DNA of 64,000 nucleotides from Streptomyces sp. NL15-2K (GTDB taxonomy: Bacteria; Actinomycetota; Actinomycetes; Streptomycetales; Streptomycetaceae). The translations under genes and the position numbers were made by a program. Below the pieces are notes generated by a model. That model was given only the letters and a program-made list of their open reading frames with translations. It had not been told where the DNA came from and searched no databases. Of the stretch, positions 1 through 8,791 are shown piece by piece. Within the stretch, counting starts at the first letter, position 1; the number at the start of each line of letters is the position of its first letter. Location: positions 6,305,501-6,369,500 of the forward strand of contig NZ_CP130630.1 in NCBI RefSeq assembly GCF_030551255.1. The letters run 5' to 3'.

Positions 1-100
1 GCGACGGCGTACTGGAACGGTCCCGACGACACGTACGTCAGGTACTGCTTCGCCGAGCGCACGGCCGCGACCAGCCCGGGAGCCGCCGTCGCCCAGCCGA
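1..100 (-). pseudogene. Aminotransferase fragment at window edge
   Basis: Read on the minus strand, the first 100 bases encode a peptide beginning GWATAAPGLVAAVRSAKQYL and ending in a SSGPFQYAV motif. It closely matches the segment around 4662-4761 of the intact aminotransferase in this window. By hand alignment about 78 of 100 bases agree, so it is a diverged homologue and not an exact duplicate. Similarity stops abruptly near base 101, so the N-terminal half is missing. The C-terminal part, if present, lies outside the window to the left. It is probably a remnant left when the block at 0.1-4.3 kb arrived or recombined. Confidence 0.75.
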
Positions 101-274
101 CACCTCGTTGGCCTACCTATTCCTATGTCGTGCGACAGGCCCCGACGCGGATCTCCGGCACCGGTGGTGAGCGGGCCGCACAACCTGTCCGGACCGGTCT
201 GCCGGCCGTACCGACGGGCTCGGTGACACGGCACTGTCCGTCGTATCCTGACCACACACGGGAAGGAGCCGTCC

Positions 275-829
275 ATGAGCGTCGACGCGATCGTGCACAC
301 CGAGTTCCCCAAGGGGTACACGGTCCTGTTCGGGGCCGACGGAAAGGTGATCATGACCCCGCAGAGCGAAGAGCATTCCAGCACCATCAGGTCGATGCAG
401 ATCGACTCCGCTCTTGCCCTCGGCCGTCACGCGAAGGTCACCTCCGACGTCTACATCGACTTTCCCGCCGACGAGAACTCCGCCCCCGACCTCGCGATCC
501 TGCGCGAGGACGCACGCAAGGACGGCAAGCGCTACAGCTTCGAGGACGTCCTGCTGATCTCCGAGGTCGTCTCGACCTCTTCCGCACGCAAGGACTACGA
601 CGACTGCACCGCGAAGTACGGCCGCTATGGAATCCCGATCTACCTGGTCGTGGACCCCTACGCCCAGGAAGTCGTCCTTCACACCCAGCCGACCGCCACC
701 GGTTACATCGCCGCACACACCCACAAGTACGGCACGGGCAAGCTCCCCATCCCCCTGGCCGACGGCCGCACCTTCACCCTCGACCTCGACGAACTCCCGC
801 GCCCTGATCCCGAGGCGGACGCCCGCTGA
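275..829 (+). CDS. Uma2 family (DUF820) PD-(D/E)XK nuclease-like protein
   Basis: The product is 184 aa, normal for the Uma2/DUF820 family. This is a restriction-endonuclease-like fold that is abundant in Streptomyces and cyanobacteria and whose cellular role is unknown. The family's conserved core is visible: the segment SAPDLAILRE (the PDL/xE part of the PD-(D/E)XK site) near residues 69-78, a VVSTSSARKDY stretch near 94-104 and GIPIYLVVDP near 119-128. The ATG is preceded by a strong GGAAGGAG ribosome site. It stands alone, with about 320 bp to the next gene. The family call is firm. DNA cleavage by this member is inference. Confidence 0.82.
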   Translation: MSVDAIVHTEFPKGYTVLFGADGKVIMTPQSEEHSSTIRSMQIDSALALGRHAKVTSDVYIDFPADENSAPDLAILREDARKDGKRYSFEDVLLISEVVSTSSARKDYDDCTAKYGRYGIPIYLVVDPYAQEVVLHTQPTATGYIAAHTHKYGTGKLPIPLADGRTFTLDLDELPRPDPEADAR

Positions 830-1151
830 CGAGGGACTCCCCGCTGGCCAGGCCCGTGCCGTCGGCACCGCCGTCGCCGGACGTGGTCGTTCCTGGTCGG
901 GGCAGTCGGCTGGGATGGCCTGGCCTTTCGTCGATCGGGATCAGCCAGAGGGCGTGCCGTTCCGTGCCGTGAGCTCGTGCGACGAAGTCCGGTTCGCCGC
1001 AAGGAAGTTCGAAGCCGCGTTTGCTGCGGGCGGCAACCACCGCGTACTGCCCTGAGGTAGCGGGCCCGCTCGTCCTCGGCCGAGTTGCCGGCCCCGGTTC
1101 GGCGATAGCGTGGCACGGCAACGACTGCTGCAGACAGGTGGACGAGATTTC
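830..1151. other. Intergenic region without a supported gene
   Basis: About 320 bp between the Uma2-like gene and the next gene. On the minus strand around 880-1060 an open stretch reads like protein (YAVVAARSKRGFELPCGEPD, later HALWLIPIDERP). It has no start or stop that makes a plausible gene, so it may be a decayed fragment. An AGGTGGA ribosome site near 1135-1141 belongs to the following gene. Confidence 0.4.
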
Positions 1152-3236
1152 ATGCGGATGCGGTTCGAACCCGAGGCCGAGGAGGAGTTCGAGGCAGCGC
1201 GTGGGCTGCTGGTCGACCGCCTGGTTCGGTGGGCCTGGGAGCAGGGGCTGCCGGTGGACGGGTACATGGCCGAGACGGTGCTGGACTACCGGCACCTGGC
1301 GACTGCCGACGGCCGACTGGGGCTGTGGGAGTCGCGCCATGTGGAGGAGCTACTGCTCTCCTGGCTTCCCCAGCAGGTCACCGAGCTTCCCGGGGAGGAA
1401 CGCGCCGACGCCCCGGGCACACTGCGCACGCTACTGCGCTATCTGCACGCCGCGCAGTTGGCGGACCCGCGCGGCCCCTCACTCCAGGATTCCCTCGCCG
1501 CGGTCGACAGGGCCGCGGCACAGCATCTGGCGGCGATGACGGACCGCACTCGCTGGGGATTGGCGAAGTTCTGGGCGATGACGGCCGCGGAGCAGGGCGT
1601 GGACGTCCAGGACGGGGCGGCGTTTCAGCGCTTCGCGGACAGGGCGCAGCGCGGGGAGGTCGCCTACGATCAGCAGGCTCTCGCCGCGATCATGGAACGG
1701 CGGCTGACCGGCCGCGCGCTGTCCGGCGTGGCCCGGGCCGAGCCGCAACTGCCCGTGATGCTTCCCCCGGACGACGAACTGCGCCGCCGGGCCGAGGCGT
1801 CGACGACCGTGGCGCAGTTGCGCGGACTCGCCGAATGGGCGGGGCAGGGCGGCCGCCCGGTGACGGCGACGGGACGGCTGCGGATGGCGGAGGCCCGCGA
1901 GCTGGTGGACGGACTCGGCACCGGCGACCGGATTGAGGGGGTGCGCTCTTCGGCCGACCTGCCGCGGCTGGGACTGCTGATGGAGTGGGCGAAGAAGGCA
2001 CGGCTGGTCCGGGTGGTCAAGGGGCGGTTGTACGCGGTGGCCAAGGCCCGGCCGGTGCTGGCCGACCCGCTCCAGCTGTGGCTGCGCGCCTTCGACGCGT
2101 GCTTCGAGCTGCGGCAGGCCCTGATCGGGGCACGCAGCGGCTGGCACGTCGAGTCGATGCTCTTCGACGTCTACGAGCACATCCTGGACGACGTGCTGAA
2201 CACGCTCTACAGCCTGCCGTACCCGATGCCCTGGCCGCGGCTGCGCGACACGGTACACCTGGCCTATCGGACCTCCTTCCAGCTCGACGCCGGGTTGGAC
2301 CTTCAGCACCGGATGTGGTTCGAGCACGCCGACCGGGATCTGCGCGCGGTGCTCGACCTGCTGGACGACCTGGGCGCGGTCGAGCGTGACCGTGGGATGG
2401 CCGATCCGGTGTTCCTGGACATCGACCTCTCCGATGCCGGTCCCGAGCTGCTCGCGGACATGCCGCCGGAGCTCGCGGAGCTGCTGGGCGTCGCGGGGGA
2501 GGCAACGGACCCGGCGGCGCGGGAGCGTGCCGATGCCCGGCGAGAGGAGCTGACCGCCGGGCCGGTCGAGCTCATCCGTCTCACCGAGCTCGGTACCCGG
2601 GCCGTACGACAGCGGTTGCTGGCGGCCGGCAGGGACGCACCGTTGGTCGGTGAACTGGCCCAGGCGCCGGCGGCCGGCCTGCTGGGGGTGCTGGCCGAGG
2701 ACTACGACCCGGACGCCGCCCGCACGGAGCTGGCCGACTGGATCACGGCCCGCGGCGAGCGGGAAGATGCCCTGCGGCAACTGACCGACGCCGTAAGGAC
2801 CATGACCTTCCGCACGCGTGCGCAGGCGATGCTCGACGTGCTGCCGGCGGCGTTGCCGGACGGTGAGGGCGAGCGGCTGCTGCGCGCGCTGCGGCGAGAC
2901 ACACAGCTGGCGCCGCTGGCGCTGAACGCGCTGGCGCACCGTGAGTTGCTGTCCCCAGAGGACATGACCGATGCAGAGTCTCTGCTGGTGCTCGCCGAGA
3001 GCCTGCTCCAGCTCGTGGAGTTGGCGGGCGGCGGGGACGGCGCCGAGGAGACGCTGCGGGCCCAGGGCTCCCAGGCCAGGGACGCGGTTGCCGCCGCGTT
3101 GGACTCCGCGCACCCGGACCGGGCCGGACTCGACGAGCTCAGGCAGCTGGCGGCCCGGGCACTGGGTACCCACGGCGCCCGCGCCCGGAAGGCTCGGCGC
3201 TCCTCAGGCAAGAGCGGCCGCAAGCGGCGCCGCTGA
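1152..3236 (+). CDS. Large uncharacterised protein, 694 aa
   Basis: I do not recognise a domain family. The protein is soluble and strongly alpha-helical, Leu/Ala/Glu/Arg-rich with no membrane segment. It ends in a basic tail (KARRSSGKSGRKRRR) that could bind nucleic acid. The start chosen is the ATG at 1152, which has an AGGTGGA site about 10 nt upstream. A GTG at 1110 would add 14 residues without a better ribosome site. It is followed after about 120 bp by a UPF0158 gene on the same strand. The two lie in a block bounded by an aminotransferase fragment on one side and the intact aminotransferase on the other, so joint transfer is plausible. Coding is supported by GC3 bias throughout. Confidence 0.8.
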   Translation: MRMRFEPEAEEEFEAARGLLVDRLVRWAWEQGLPVDGYMAETVLDYRHLATADGRLGLWESRHVEELLLSWLPQQVTELPGEERADAPGTLRTLLRYLHAAQLADPRGPSLQDSLAAVDRAAAQHLAAMTDRTRWGLAKFWAMTAAEQGVDVQDGAAFQRFADRAQRGEVAYDQQALAAIMERRLTGRALSGVARAEPQLPVMLPPDDELRRRAEASTTVAQLRGLAEWAGQGGRPVTATGRLRMAEARELVDGLGTGDRIEGVRSSADLPRLGLLMEWAKKARLVRVVKGRLYAVAKARPVLADPLQLWLRAFDACFELRQALIGARSGWHVESMLFDVYEHILDDVLNTLYSLPYPMPWPRLRDTVHLAYRTSFQLDAGLDLQHRMWFEHADRDLRAVLDLLDDLGAVERDRGMADPVFLDIDLSDAGPELLADMPPELAELLGVAGEATDPAARERADARREELTAGPVELIRLTELGTRAVRQRLLAAGRDAPLVGELAQAPAAGLLGVLAEDYDPDAARTELADWITARGEREDALRQLTDAVRTMTFRTRAQAMLDVLPAALPDGEGERLLRALRRDTQLAPLALNALAHRELLSPEDMTDAESLLVLAESLLQLVELAGGGDGAEETLRAQGSQARDAVAAALDSAHPDRAGLDELRQLAARALGTHGARARKARRSSGKSGRKRRR

Positions 3237-3355
3237 CCGGGCAACACCGCCTGGCCCGCAGGTGCCGGGTGCGCTGGCACCGGCACGGAGCCGGGCGGAG
3301 GGAAACGGATGGGTCCCGGCGTCGTACGTCCTCGGGGCGCGTTACCGTCGGGATC

Positions 3356-4102
3356 GTGGCTGAGGGATGGGACGAGGACGGGCTGCGGGCCCTGCGTGGC
3401 GCGCTCCACGCGCAGGACGGCGTGGCGCTGCTTGCCGCGTTGCACCGTGGCCCCGTGCGCGAGGTGCTGCAACTGGCCGGCGATGGTGTGGCGGTGGCCG
3501 CGGCGCAGGGCCTGCCGGGGGCTGCGGAGATGGCGGCCTTGTTTCTCGGCGCGCTCCAGGAGCGCGGCTTCCGGGGCGATGAGGAGCTGGCGGACCGGTT
3601 GCGCGCGGCCACGGGAGACGCGGCGATCCCCCTCCTGCGCCCGCTCGCAGTCGATCTGGAGATGCTCGCCATGCTGCTGGAGGGTGACCCGACCGAGTCC
3701 GGTGGCCGGATCGATCTGTCCACCGGGGAGTGCTGGCCTGCGTTCACCGATGAGCTGGGGCCTGGGCCCGAGGCCGAGGAGGACGACGATCCCGAGCGAT
3801 GGCTGTACGCGCCAGCTCTGGGGTCCCGGGCCGGCTACCGGGACATGGAGCTGTTCATCGAAGAGGTCGAGGACGCCGCCCTTGCCGACAGGCTGCGGAT
3901 CGCCATCGGTGGGCGGGGCGCCTTCCGGCGCTTCAAGAACGTCCTCGCTGGTGACGAGCGCTCCTGGAGCCGGTACCACCGGTTCCGCGATGAGCGACAG
4001 CGCGGCCGGGCCCGCGCCTGGCTGGCCGAGGAGGGCTACTGCCCGCACATCACCTTCTTCGTAGAGCCCAGCTCGGGTTCGTGTCCTTCGGGGCCGGTAT
4101 GA
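3356..4102 (+). CDS. UPF0158 family protein
   Basis: The predicted protein is 248 aa. The C-terminal half carries the UPF0158 hallmark, a YRDMELFIEEVEDAALADRL stretch followed by AIGGRGAFRRFKNVLAGD near residues 163-203. In other members of the family a similar segment precedes a W..YH / R....AWL ending, also present here. No catalytic function is known. The GTG at 3356 (MAEGWDEDG) is preferred because family similarity does not extend upstream; an in-frame ATG at 3269 gives an Arg-rich leader unlikely to be translated. The N-terminal 130 residues are helical and unplaced. It may be co-transcribed with the large gene upstream. Confidence 0.75.
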   Translation: MAEGWDEDGLRALRGALHAQDGVALLAALHRGPVREVLQLAGDGVAVAAAQGLPGAAEMAALFLGALQERGFRGDEELADRLRAATGDAAIPLLRPLAVDLEMLAMLLEGDPTESGGRIDLSTGECWPAFTDELGPGPEAEEDDDPERWLYAPALGSRAGYRDMELFIEEVEDAALADRLRIAIGGRGAFRRFKNVLAGDERSWSRYHRFRDERQRGRARAWLAEEGYCPHITFFVEPSSGSCPSGPV

Positions 4103-4324
4103 CTCTTTGCTGCCGCTGTCCTGCATGATCCGGGGGCGCTGTCACCGGGCCTGGCGGCGCCGGTTGATCGCTGATGGAAGCGTGTCCGCCCACAGGCGGG
4201 CTGCGTGATATGACTGCCGATCACCGATGTCCCGGTCGACCAGGCGGCAGTCGAGTGCGGGTGCGCGGCGGCTCGGAGCAACCAGGCCGTGTGGCCGGTA
4301 CATCTGCTGGTACGTCTGTGGCTG

Positions 4325-5515
4325 TCAGGCGGCCAGCGTCTTGAGTCGGGAGGCCGCCTCCTCCAGCACGCCTGTCCGCTTGCAGAACGCGAAGCGGACA
4401 AAGGGTGCGCCCTGCTCGCGGTGGTCGTAGAAGACCGCGTTGGGGATCGCGACCACCCCGCAGCGCTCCGGCAGCGCACGGCAGAAGGTGAAACCGTCGC
4501 TCTCGCCAAGGGGCCGGATGTCGGTGGTGATGAAGTACGTGCCGGCCGGGCGGAAGACCTTGAAGCCCGCCCGCTCCAGGCCGCCCGCGAGCAGGTCCCG
4601 TTTGGCCAGCATGTCCGCGCGGAAGTCCGCGAAGTACGAGTCGGGCAGGCGCAGGGCCTCCGCCACGGCGTATTGGAAAGGCCCGGAGGCGACGTACGTC
4701 AGGAATTGCTTGGCCGAGCGGACGGCGGCGACGAGATCGGGGGCGCCGGTCACCCAGCCCACCTTCCAGCCGGTGAAGGAGAACGTCTTGCCGGCCGAGC
4801 CGATCGAGACCGTCCGGTCGCGCATCCCCGGGAAGGTCGCCAGGGGGACGTGTTCGGCCTCGTCGAAGGTCAGGTGCTCGTACACCTCGTCCGTGACCAC
4901 GAGCAGATCGCGCTCGACGGCCAGCTCGGCGATCGCCGTCAGCTCGTCGCGCGTGAGCACCGTGCCGGTCGGGTTGTGCGGGGTGTTGATCAGCAGCAGC
5001 CTGGTGCGGTCGGTGACGGCGGCGCGCAGCTCGTCCAGGTCGAGGCGGAAGGTGCCCTCGTGCGGGCGCAGGGTGACCGGTACGCGGGTGCCGCCCGCCA
5101 TCGCGACGCAGGCCGCGTACGAGTCGTAGTACGGCTCGAAGGCGATGACCTCGTCACCGGGCTCGACGAGGGCGAGCAGCGCGGCGGCGATGGCCTCCGT
5201 GGCCCCTGCCGTGACCAGCACCTCGGTGTCGGGGTCGTACGACAGCCCGTACCGCCGCTGCTGATGCGCGGCGATCGCGGTGCGCAGCTCGGGGATGCCC
5301 GGACCTGGTGGGTACTGGTTGCCGCGGCCGTCGCGCAGCGCCCGTACGGCCGCCTCCCTGATCTCTTCGGGACCGTCCGTGTCGGGGAAGCCCTGGCCCA
5401 GGTTGATCGACCCGGTCTGCAGGGCCAGGGCGGACATCTCGGCGAAGATCGTCGTCCCGAACTCGGCGAGCCGACGGTTCAGCAGGGGGCGTGCGCTGGA
5501 GGTCATGCCGGTCAT
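4325..5515 (-). CDS. Pyridoxal-phosphate-dependent aminotransferase, class I/II
   Basis: A full-length fold-type I aminotransferase of 396 aa. Motifs in order: INLGQGFPDTDGP near the N-terminus, YPPGPGIPELR, NTPHNPTG, a DEVYEHL stretch, and the PLP lysine in SAGKTFSFTGWKVGW (Lys243), then RFAFCK near the C-terminus. The GKTFS.TGWKVGW form is typical of the kynurenine/methionine (YbdL-like) and DapC-type subgroup. The amino-acid substrate cannot be fixed from sequence. The second ATG at 5506 may be the real start, because an AGGA lies 7 nt before it. A diverged fragment of a homologue sits at bases 1-100. Confidence 0.88.
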   Translation of the reverse strand: MTGMTSSARPLLNRRLAEFGTTIFAEMSALALQTGSINLGQGFPDTDGPEEIREAAVRALRDGRGNQYPPGPGIPELRTAIAAHQQRRYGLSYDPDTEVLVTAGATEAIAAALLALVEPGDEVIAFEPYYDSYAACVAMAGGTRVPVTLRPHEGTFRLDLDELRAAVTDRTRLLLINTPHNPTGTVLTRDELTAIAELAVERDLLVVTDEVYEHLTFDEAEHVPLATFPGMRDRTVSIGSAGKTFSFTGWKVGWVTGAPDLVAAVRSAKQFLTYVASGPFQYAVAEALRLPDSYFADFRADMLAKRDLLAGGLERAGFKVFRPAGTYFITTDIRPLGESDGFTFCRALPERCGVVAIPNAVFYDHREQGAPFVRFAFCKRTGVLEEAASRLKTLAA

Positions 5516-5644
5516 CCTGCGCCCAAGCTCTGGAGTTCCTCAACTCTGCTTTGGCCGGTGAGCCGGAGGGGCATCTCCATCGCACGCACCAAGCGAGGCG
5601 CCCACGGGGGGCCGCTTCGGGGGAACTGGAAGGAGGGTGACGCC

Positions 5645-5995
5645 ATGATCATCGGCATCATCCTGGCGGTTGTCGTATTCATCTCTGTCGTGGCCCTGGC
5701 CGTACGCCGAGGCCGTCGGCGGAATGTGGTGACGGCGGGCCGCCGCGGCGGCGGGACGCGCCGGTCGGTGGGCAGCGGCAGCTCCAGCAGCCACAACAGC
5801 AGCGGCAGCGACAGCAGTTGGTGGGTCGCCGGGGGGCTGGCGGGCACGGGTGACAGCGGTTCGGGATCGTCCGACGGGGGATCCTCGTCGTCCTGCGACA
5901 GCAGCGGCTCGTCCGGTGGCGGCCACTCCTGCGGCGGTGGCTCGTCCTGCGGGGGCGGCGGAGGCGGAGGCGGATGCGGCGGCGGAGGCAGCTGA
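5645..5995 (+). CDS. Small membrane protein with Gly/Ser/Cys-rich tail
   Basis: A 116-aa protein. Residues 2-20 form one hydrophobic helix (IIGIILAVVVFISVVALAV) followed by an Arg-rich cytoplasmic-type anchor (RRGRRR). The remaining ~85 residues are nearly all Ser, Gly, Asp, His and Cys, ending in runs of Gly broken by single Cys. An excellent GGAAGGAGGGTGA ribosome site precedes the ATG, arguing for real translation. A perfect 18-bp-stem hairpin follows about 35 bp after the stop. No enzymatic domain. The Cys-Gly tail could bind metal, cross-link, or be disordered; function unknown. Confidence 0.75.
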   Translation: MIIGIILAVVVFISVVALAVRRGRRRNVVTAGRRGGGTRRSVGSGSSSSHNSSGSDSSWWVAGGLAGTGDSGSGSSDGGSSSSCDSSGSSGGGHSCGGGSSCGGGGGGGGCGGGGS

Positions 5996-6430
5996 CACGG
6001 GGCAGCTGAGCTCCAGCACCGCATCGGTACGGCGGGGACCGTGGGGCCCTACGGGGGTGGGCCCCACGGTCCCCGCACTTGCATCGCGCGCCCGCCGGGT
6101 ACCGCACCGCGCGCCCGCCGGGGTACCGCTCCGGCGCATGCGCCCGCGTCCGCGCCCCAGCGCACGCTCCGGCGGCCCCGGCGCACAACGGGGTTGAACA
6201 GTTGAGCTGTGGAGCCCTCTCAAGTATGGAAACCCCACGAAGTTGGGTAAAAACCCTGTGGCGGCGCCACAGTTCATGATTCCCTCTAAATCACCAACGC
6301 GGCCCATCGGACGCCCCGCGGACACCCTCCCTGACCCTCCGGACTGGGCCGACCGGGCCGAACCCCCTGGTGCCGACCAGGGTGCGCCGGACCACACCTC
6401 CCTTTCTTTGCGTGCTAGCGGAGCCGACCC
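5996..6430. other. Intergenic region with hairpin and 17-bp palindrome
   Basis: About 435 bp without a gene. It holds the terminator-like hairpin at 6032-6076 and, in a less GC-rich stretch (6215-6295), a palindrome at 6256-6272 (CTGTGGCG, one central base, CGCCACAG) that looks like a regulator site. No convincing reading frame, although short shadow frames exist. Confidence 0.6.
6032..6076 (+). terminator. Perfect 18-bp stem hairpin
   Basis: Arms 6032-6049 and 6059-6076 are exact reverse complements around a 9-nt loop (tacgggggt). It lies 37 bp after the small membrane protein's stop. No U-run follows, as is usual for Streptomyces terminators. Confidence 0.7.
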
Positions 6431-7009
6431 ATGCTCACGACCCTGAACACCGCCTACACCGACACGCGCGCGGCCGACCTCGCCTGGGCCCTGGGGCGCG
6501 AACCGCTCCCCGCACTGGCCACGCTCGACCTCGAACTGACCGGAGCGAAGCTCCAGTTGAGACTCCTCGGCGCGTCCCACCAGGTGCTCCTGGAGGAGGA
6601 ACAGGGCAATTGTTCGGAGACGGTGGCGTGCATCGCCGGCAGCAGCACGCCCCTGCCGCTGGGCGTCGCCAAGCGCGTCGGCGACTGGGAGTACGAGTTC
6701 GCGGCCCGGGTCGAGGTCCTCTCGCCCGGCTCCTTCGCGGGCCGCGCCCAGGAGTTGCTCGCACTGGTCTCCGAACACCCGAACGGCCTGGCGGGCGTGT
6801 TCCCCGGCAGCCCGCACGCCTTCACGGCGATGCTGGCCCAGCGACATGAAGGCCAGGTGCACTGGAGGACCTGGCACGCCTACCCGCAGGACGGGGAGTT
6901 GGTGGCGACACGCACGCGGGTGGGGGCGAGGGCGCGGACCAAACGGCAGTCCGAGCGACTGTCCGAACGGCAGTCGGAACGGCAGGCAAAACACGGGGTG
7001 CTCAACTGA
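6431..7009 (+). CDS. DUF2617 family protein
   Basis: The product is 192 aa. Residues 1-170 match the actinobacterial DUF2617 family, whose function is unknown: the LALEL-like start, the ETVACIAG and LPLGVAKRVGDWEYEF stretches, and FPGSPHAFTA...VHWRTWHAYP near the C-terminus. The last ~25 residues are a short degenerate Arg/Gln/Ser/Glu repeat (QSERLSERQSERQ) coded by a small tandem DNA repeat, and are probably not part of the fold. It is followed after 60 bp by the spermidine-synthase-like gene on the same strand, an arrangement I recall from other streptomycetes. Confidence 0.8.
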   Translation: MLTTLNTAYTDTRAADLAWALGREPLPALATLDLELTGAKLQLRLLGASHQVLLEEEQGNCSETVACIAGSSTPLPLGVAKRVGDWEYEFAARVEVLSPGSFAGRAQELLALVSEHPNGLAGVFPGSPHAFTAMLAQRHEGQVHWRTWHAYPQDGELVATRTRVGARARTKRQSERLSERQSERQAKHGVLN

Positions 7010-7069
7010 CCGTCAGATCCACACCTGTGGGTGACGAAGCGTGCCGCGGCAGTGACGTAACGTCTCAGC

Positions 7070-8707
7070 GTGATCGAACCGCACGCGCCCGCCCCGCCCG
7101 GCACCCCGCCGCCCTGGGCAGGCCCCGCGCGGCTGCCCGTCCGCCCCGGCACGGGCCGGTTCCTCGTCCTCGCCTGCGTCTTCGTCTGCGCCGCCTGCGG
7201 ACTGGTGTACGAACTCGAACTCGTCGCCCTCGCCACGTACCTGATCGGCGATTCGGTCACCCAGGCCTCCGTGGTCCTGGCCGTCATGGTCTTCGCGATG
7301 GGCATCGGCTCGCTCGTCGCCAAACGGCTGTGCTGGCGCGCGGCGGCCGCCTTCGGCGCGCTGGAGGCGGCGCTCGCCCTGGTCGGCGGATGCAGCGCGA
7401 TGGCGCTGTACGCCGTCTTCGCCTGGACCGGTGACTGGGGCGGTCCGTGGGCCAGCGGCCCCCGCTGCCTCCTGGTCGCCGCCTCCCTGGCCATCGGCCT
7501 GCTCATCGGCGCCGAGGTCCCGCTGCTGATGGAGCTGATCCAGCGCATCCGCAGACAGGACGCGGGCGGCGCGGTGGCCGACCTGTTCGCGGCGGACTAC
7601 GTCGGCGCCCTGGTCGGCGGCCTCGCCTTCCCCTTCCTGCTCCTGCCCCTCCTGGGCCAGTTGACCGGCGCGCTCCTCACCGGCGCGGTCAACCTGATCG
7701 CCGGCGGGGCGCTCATCCTCGGCCTGTTCGGCCGCGACCTGACCCGCCGCGCCCGCTGGATCCTGCTGCTGGCCAACGGGACCGTCCTCGCCGTCCTCGC
7801 CACCGCCGCCGTACTCGTCGACGACTTCGAACGGGCCGCCCGGCACGCGGTGTACGGCCGGGACGTACGGGTGGCACTGCAGACCGACGTCCAGGAGATC
7901 GTCCTCACCGGCGGCACGCACGGCCGTCCCCTCGACCTCTTCCTCGACGGTCGGCTGCAGGTCAGCGGCCGCGACGAGCACCGCTACCACGAGGCCCTGG
8001 TCCACCCCGCGATGACCGGCCCGCACGCGCGCGTGCTCGTCCTCGGCGGCGGCGACGGACTGGCTGCCCGGGAGGTGCTCCGGCACACCGGCGTGCACCG
8101 GGTCGACATCGTCGAACTCGACCAGGCGGTGCTGCGGCTGGCCCGCCGGGAGCCGGCACTCGCCCGGCTGAACGGGCACGTCTACGGCGACCCGCGCGTC
8201 CACGTGACCACGGCGGACGCCTTCCACTGGCTGCGGGGGGCGCCCCCGGCGGCGTACGACGTGGTGATCGCGGACCTGCCCGACCCGGGCATCACGGCGA
8301 GCACGAAGCTGTACTCGCAGGAGTTCTACGGCCTCGCGCGGCGGGCGCTGGCCGGCCACGGCCGCCTGGTGGTGCACGCCGGCCCGGTCTCCTCCCGCCC
8401 CCGCGCCTTCTGGACGGTGGCCACGACACTGCACGCCGCCGGCCTGCGCACGGCCCCCTACCGCGTCGGCGGCAGCCACTCCGGCTTCGCGGCCGGCCCC
8501 GACCGCTCGGCCGACAGGTCTCGGGCAGCGCACGACTGGGGGTTCGTGCTGGCGGCACCGGGCGAGCGCCCGGACCTGCGTATCGATCCCGACGGCCCGC
8601 GTCCGCGGACGTTGACGCAGGCGTCGCTGACCGCGGAGGCGAGGGCGGCGGCGGGGACGCGGATCGAGGGGTTGCCGGTGTCGACGGTGGTGCATCCGCG
8701 GTACTGA
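7070..8707 (+). CDS. Membrane-fused spermidine-synthase-like protein
   Basis: A 545-aa protein in two parts. Residues ~30-250 contain about seven hydrophobic segments. Residues ~285-530 are an aminopropyltransferase/SAM-type fold: the Gly-rich nucleotide motif [16 protein letters not shown], then [10 protein letters not shown] and [10 protein letters not shown], with [13 protein letters not shown], all characteristic of SpeE-like enzymes. Such TM-fused forms are annotated as polyamine aminopropyltransferases, but activity has rarely been shown. The GTG at 7070 is used; the sequence upstream (GACGTAACGT) could serve as a very near promoter. Membrane location is inferred from the hydrophobic segments. 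Confidence 0.82.
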   Translation: MIEPHAPAPPGTPPPWAGPARLPVRPGTGRFLVLACVFVCAACGLVYELELVALATYLIGDSVTQASVVLAVMVFAMGIGSLVAKRLCWRAAAAFGALEAALALVGGCSAMALYAVFAWTGDWGGPWASGPRCLLVAASLAIGLLIGAEVPLLMELIQRIRRQDAGGAVADLFAADYVGALVGGLAFPFLLLPLLGQLTGALLTGAVNLIAGGALILGLFGRDLTRRARWILLLANGTVLAVLATAAVLVDDFERAARHAVYGRDVRVALQTDVQEIVLTGGTHGRPLDLFLDGRLQVSGRDEHRYHEALVHPAMTGPHARVLVLGGGDGLAAREVLRHTGVHRVDIVELDQAVLRLARREPALARLNGHVYGDPRVHVTTADAFHWLRGAPPAAYDVVIADLPDPGITASTKLYSQEFYGLARRALAGHGRLVVHAGPVSSRPRAFWTVATTLHAAGLRTAPYRVGGSHSGFAAGPDRSADRSRAAHDWGFVLAAPGERPDLRIDPDGPRPRTLTQASLTAEARAAAGTRIEGLPVSTVVHPRY

Positions 8708-8791
8708 GCTGTGTCGAGGCCGACGCCGACGCGCGGCCACTTTCGACCAACCGGGGTGCACGTCGGCGCTCACTGGGTAGGCTCGCGAACC

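Noticed and set aside
774..1340. Minus-strand frame with a protein-like stretch (HALWLIPIDERP)
   Set aside because: Overlaps the 5' end of the real gene at 1152 and has no convincing boundaries; may be debris but not a supported gene.
4103..4324. Possible transposase remnant between UPF0158 and the aminotransferase
   Set aside because: A minus-strand stretch looks vaguely protein-like, but I could not match it to a transposase.
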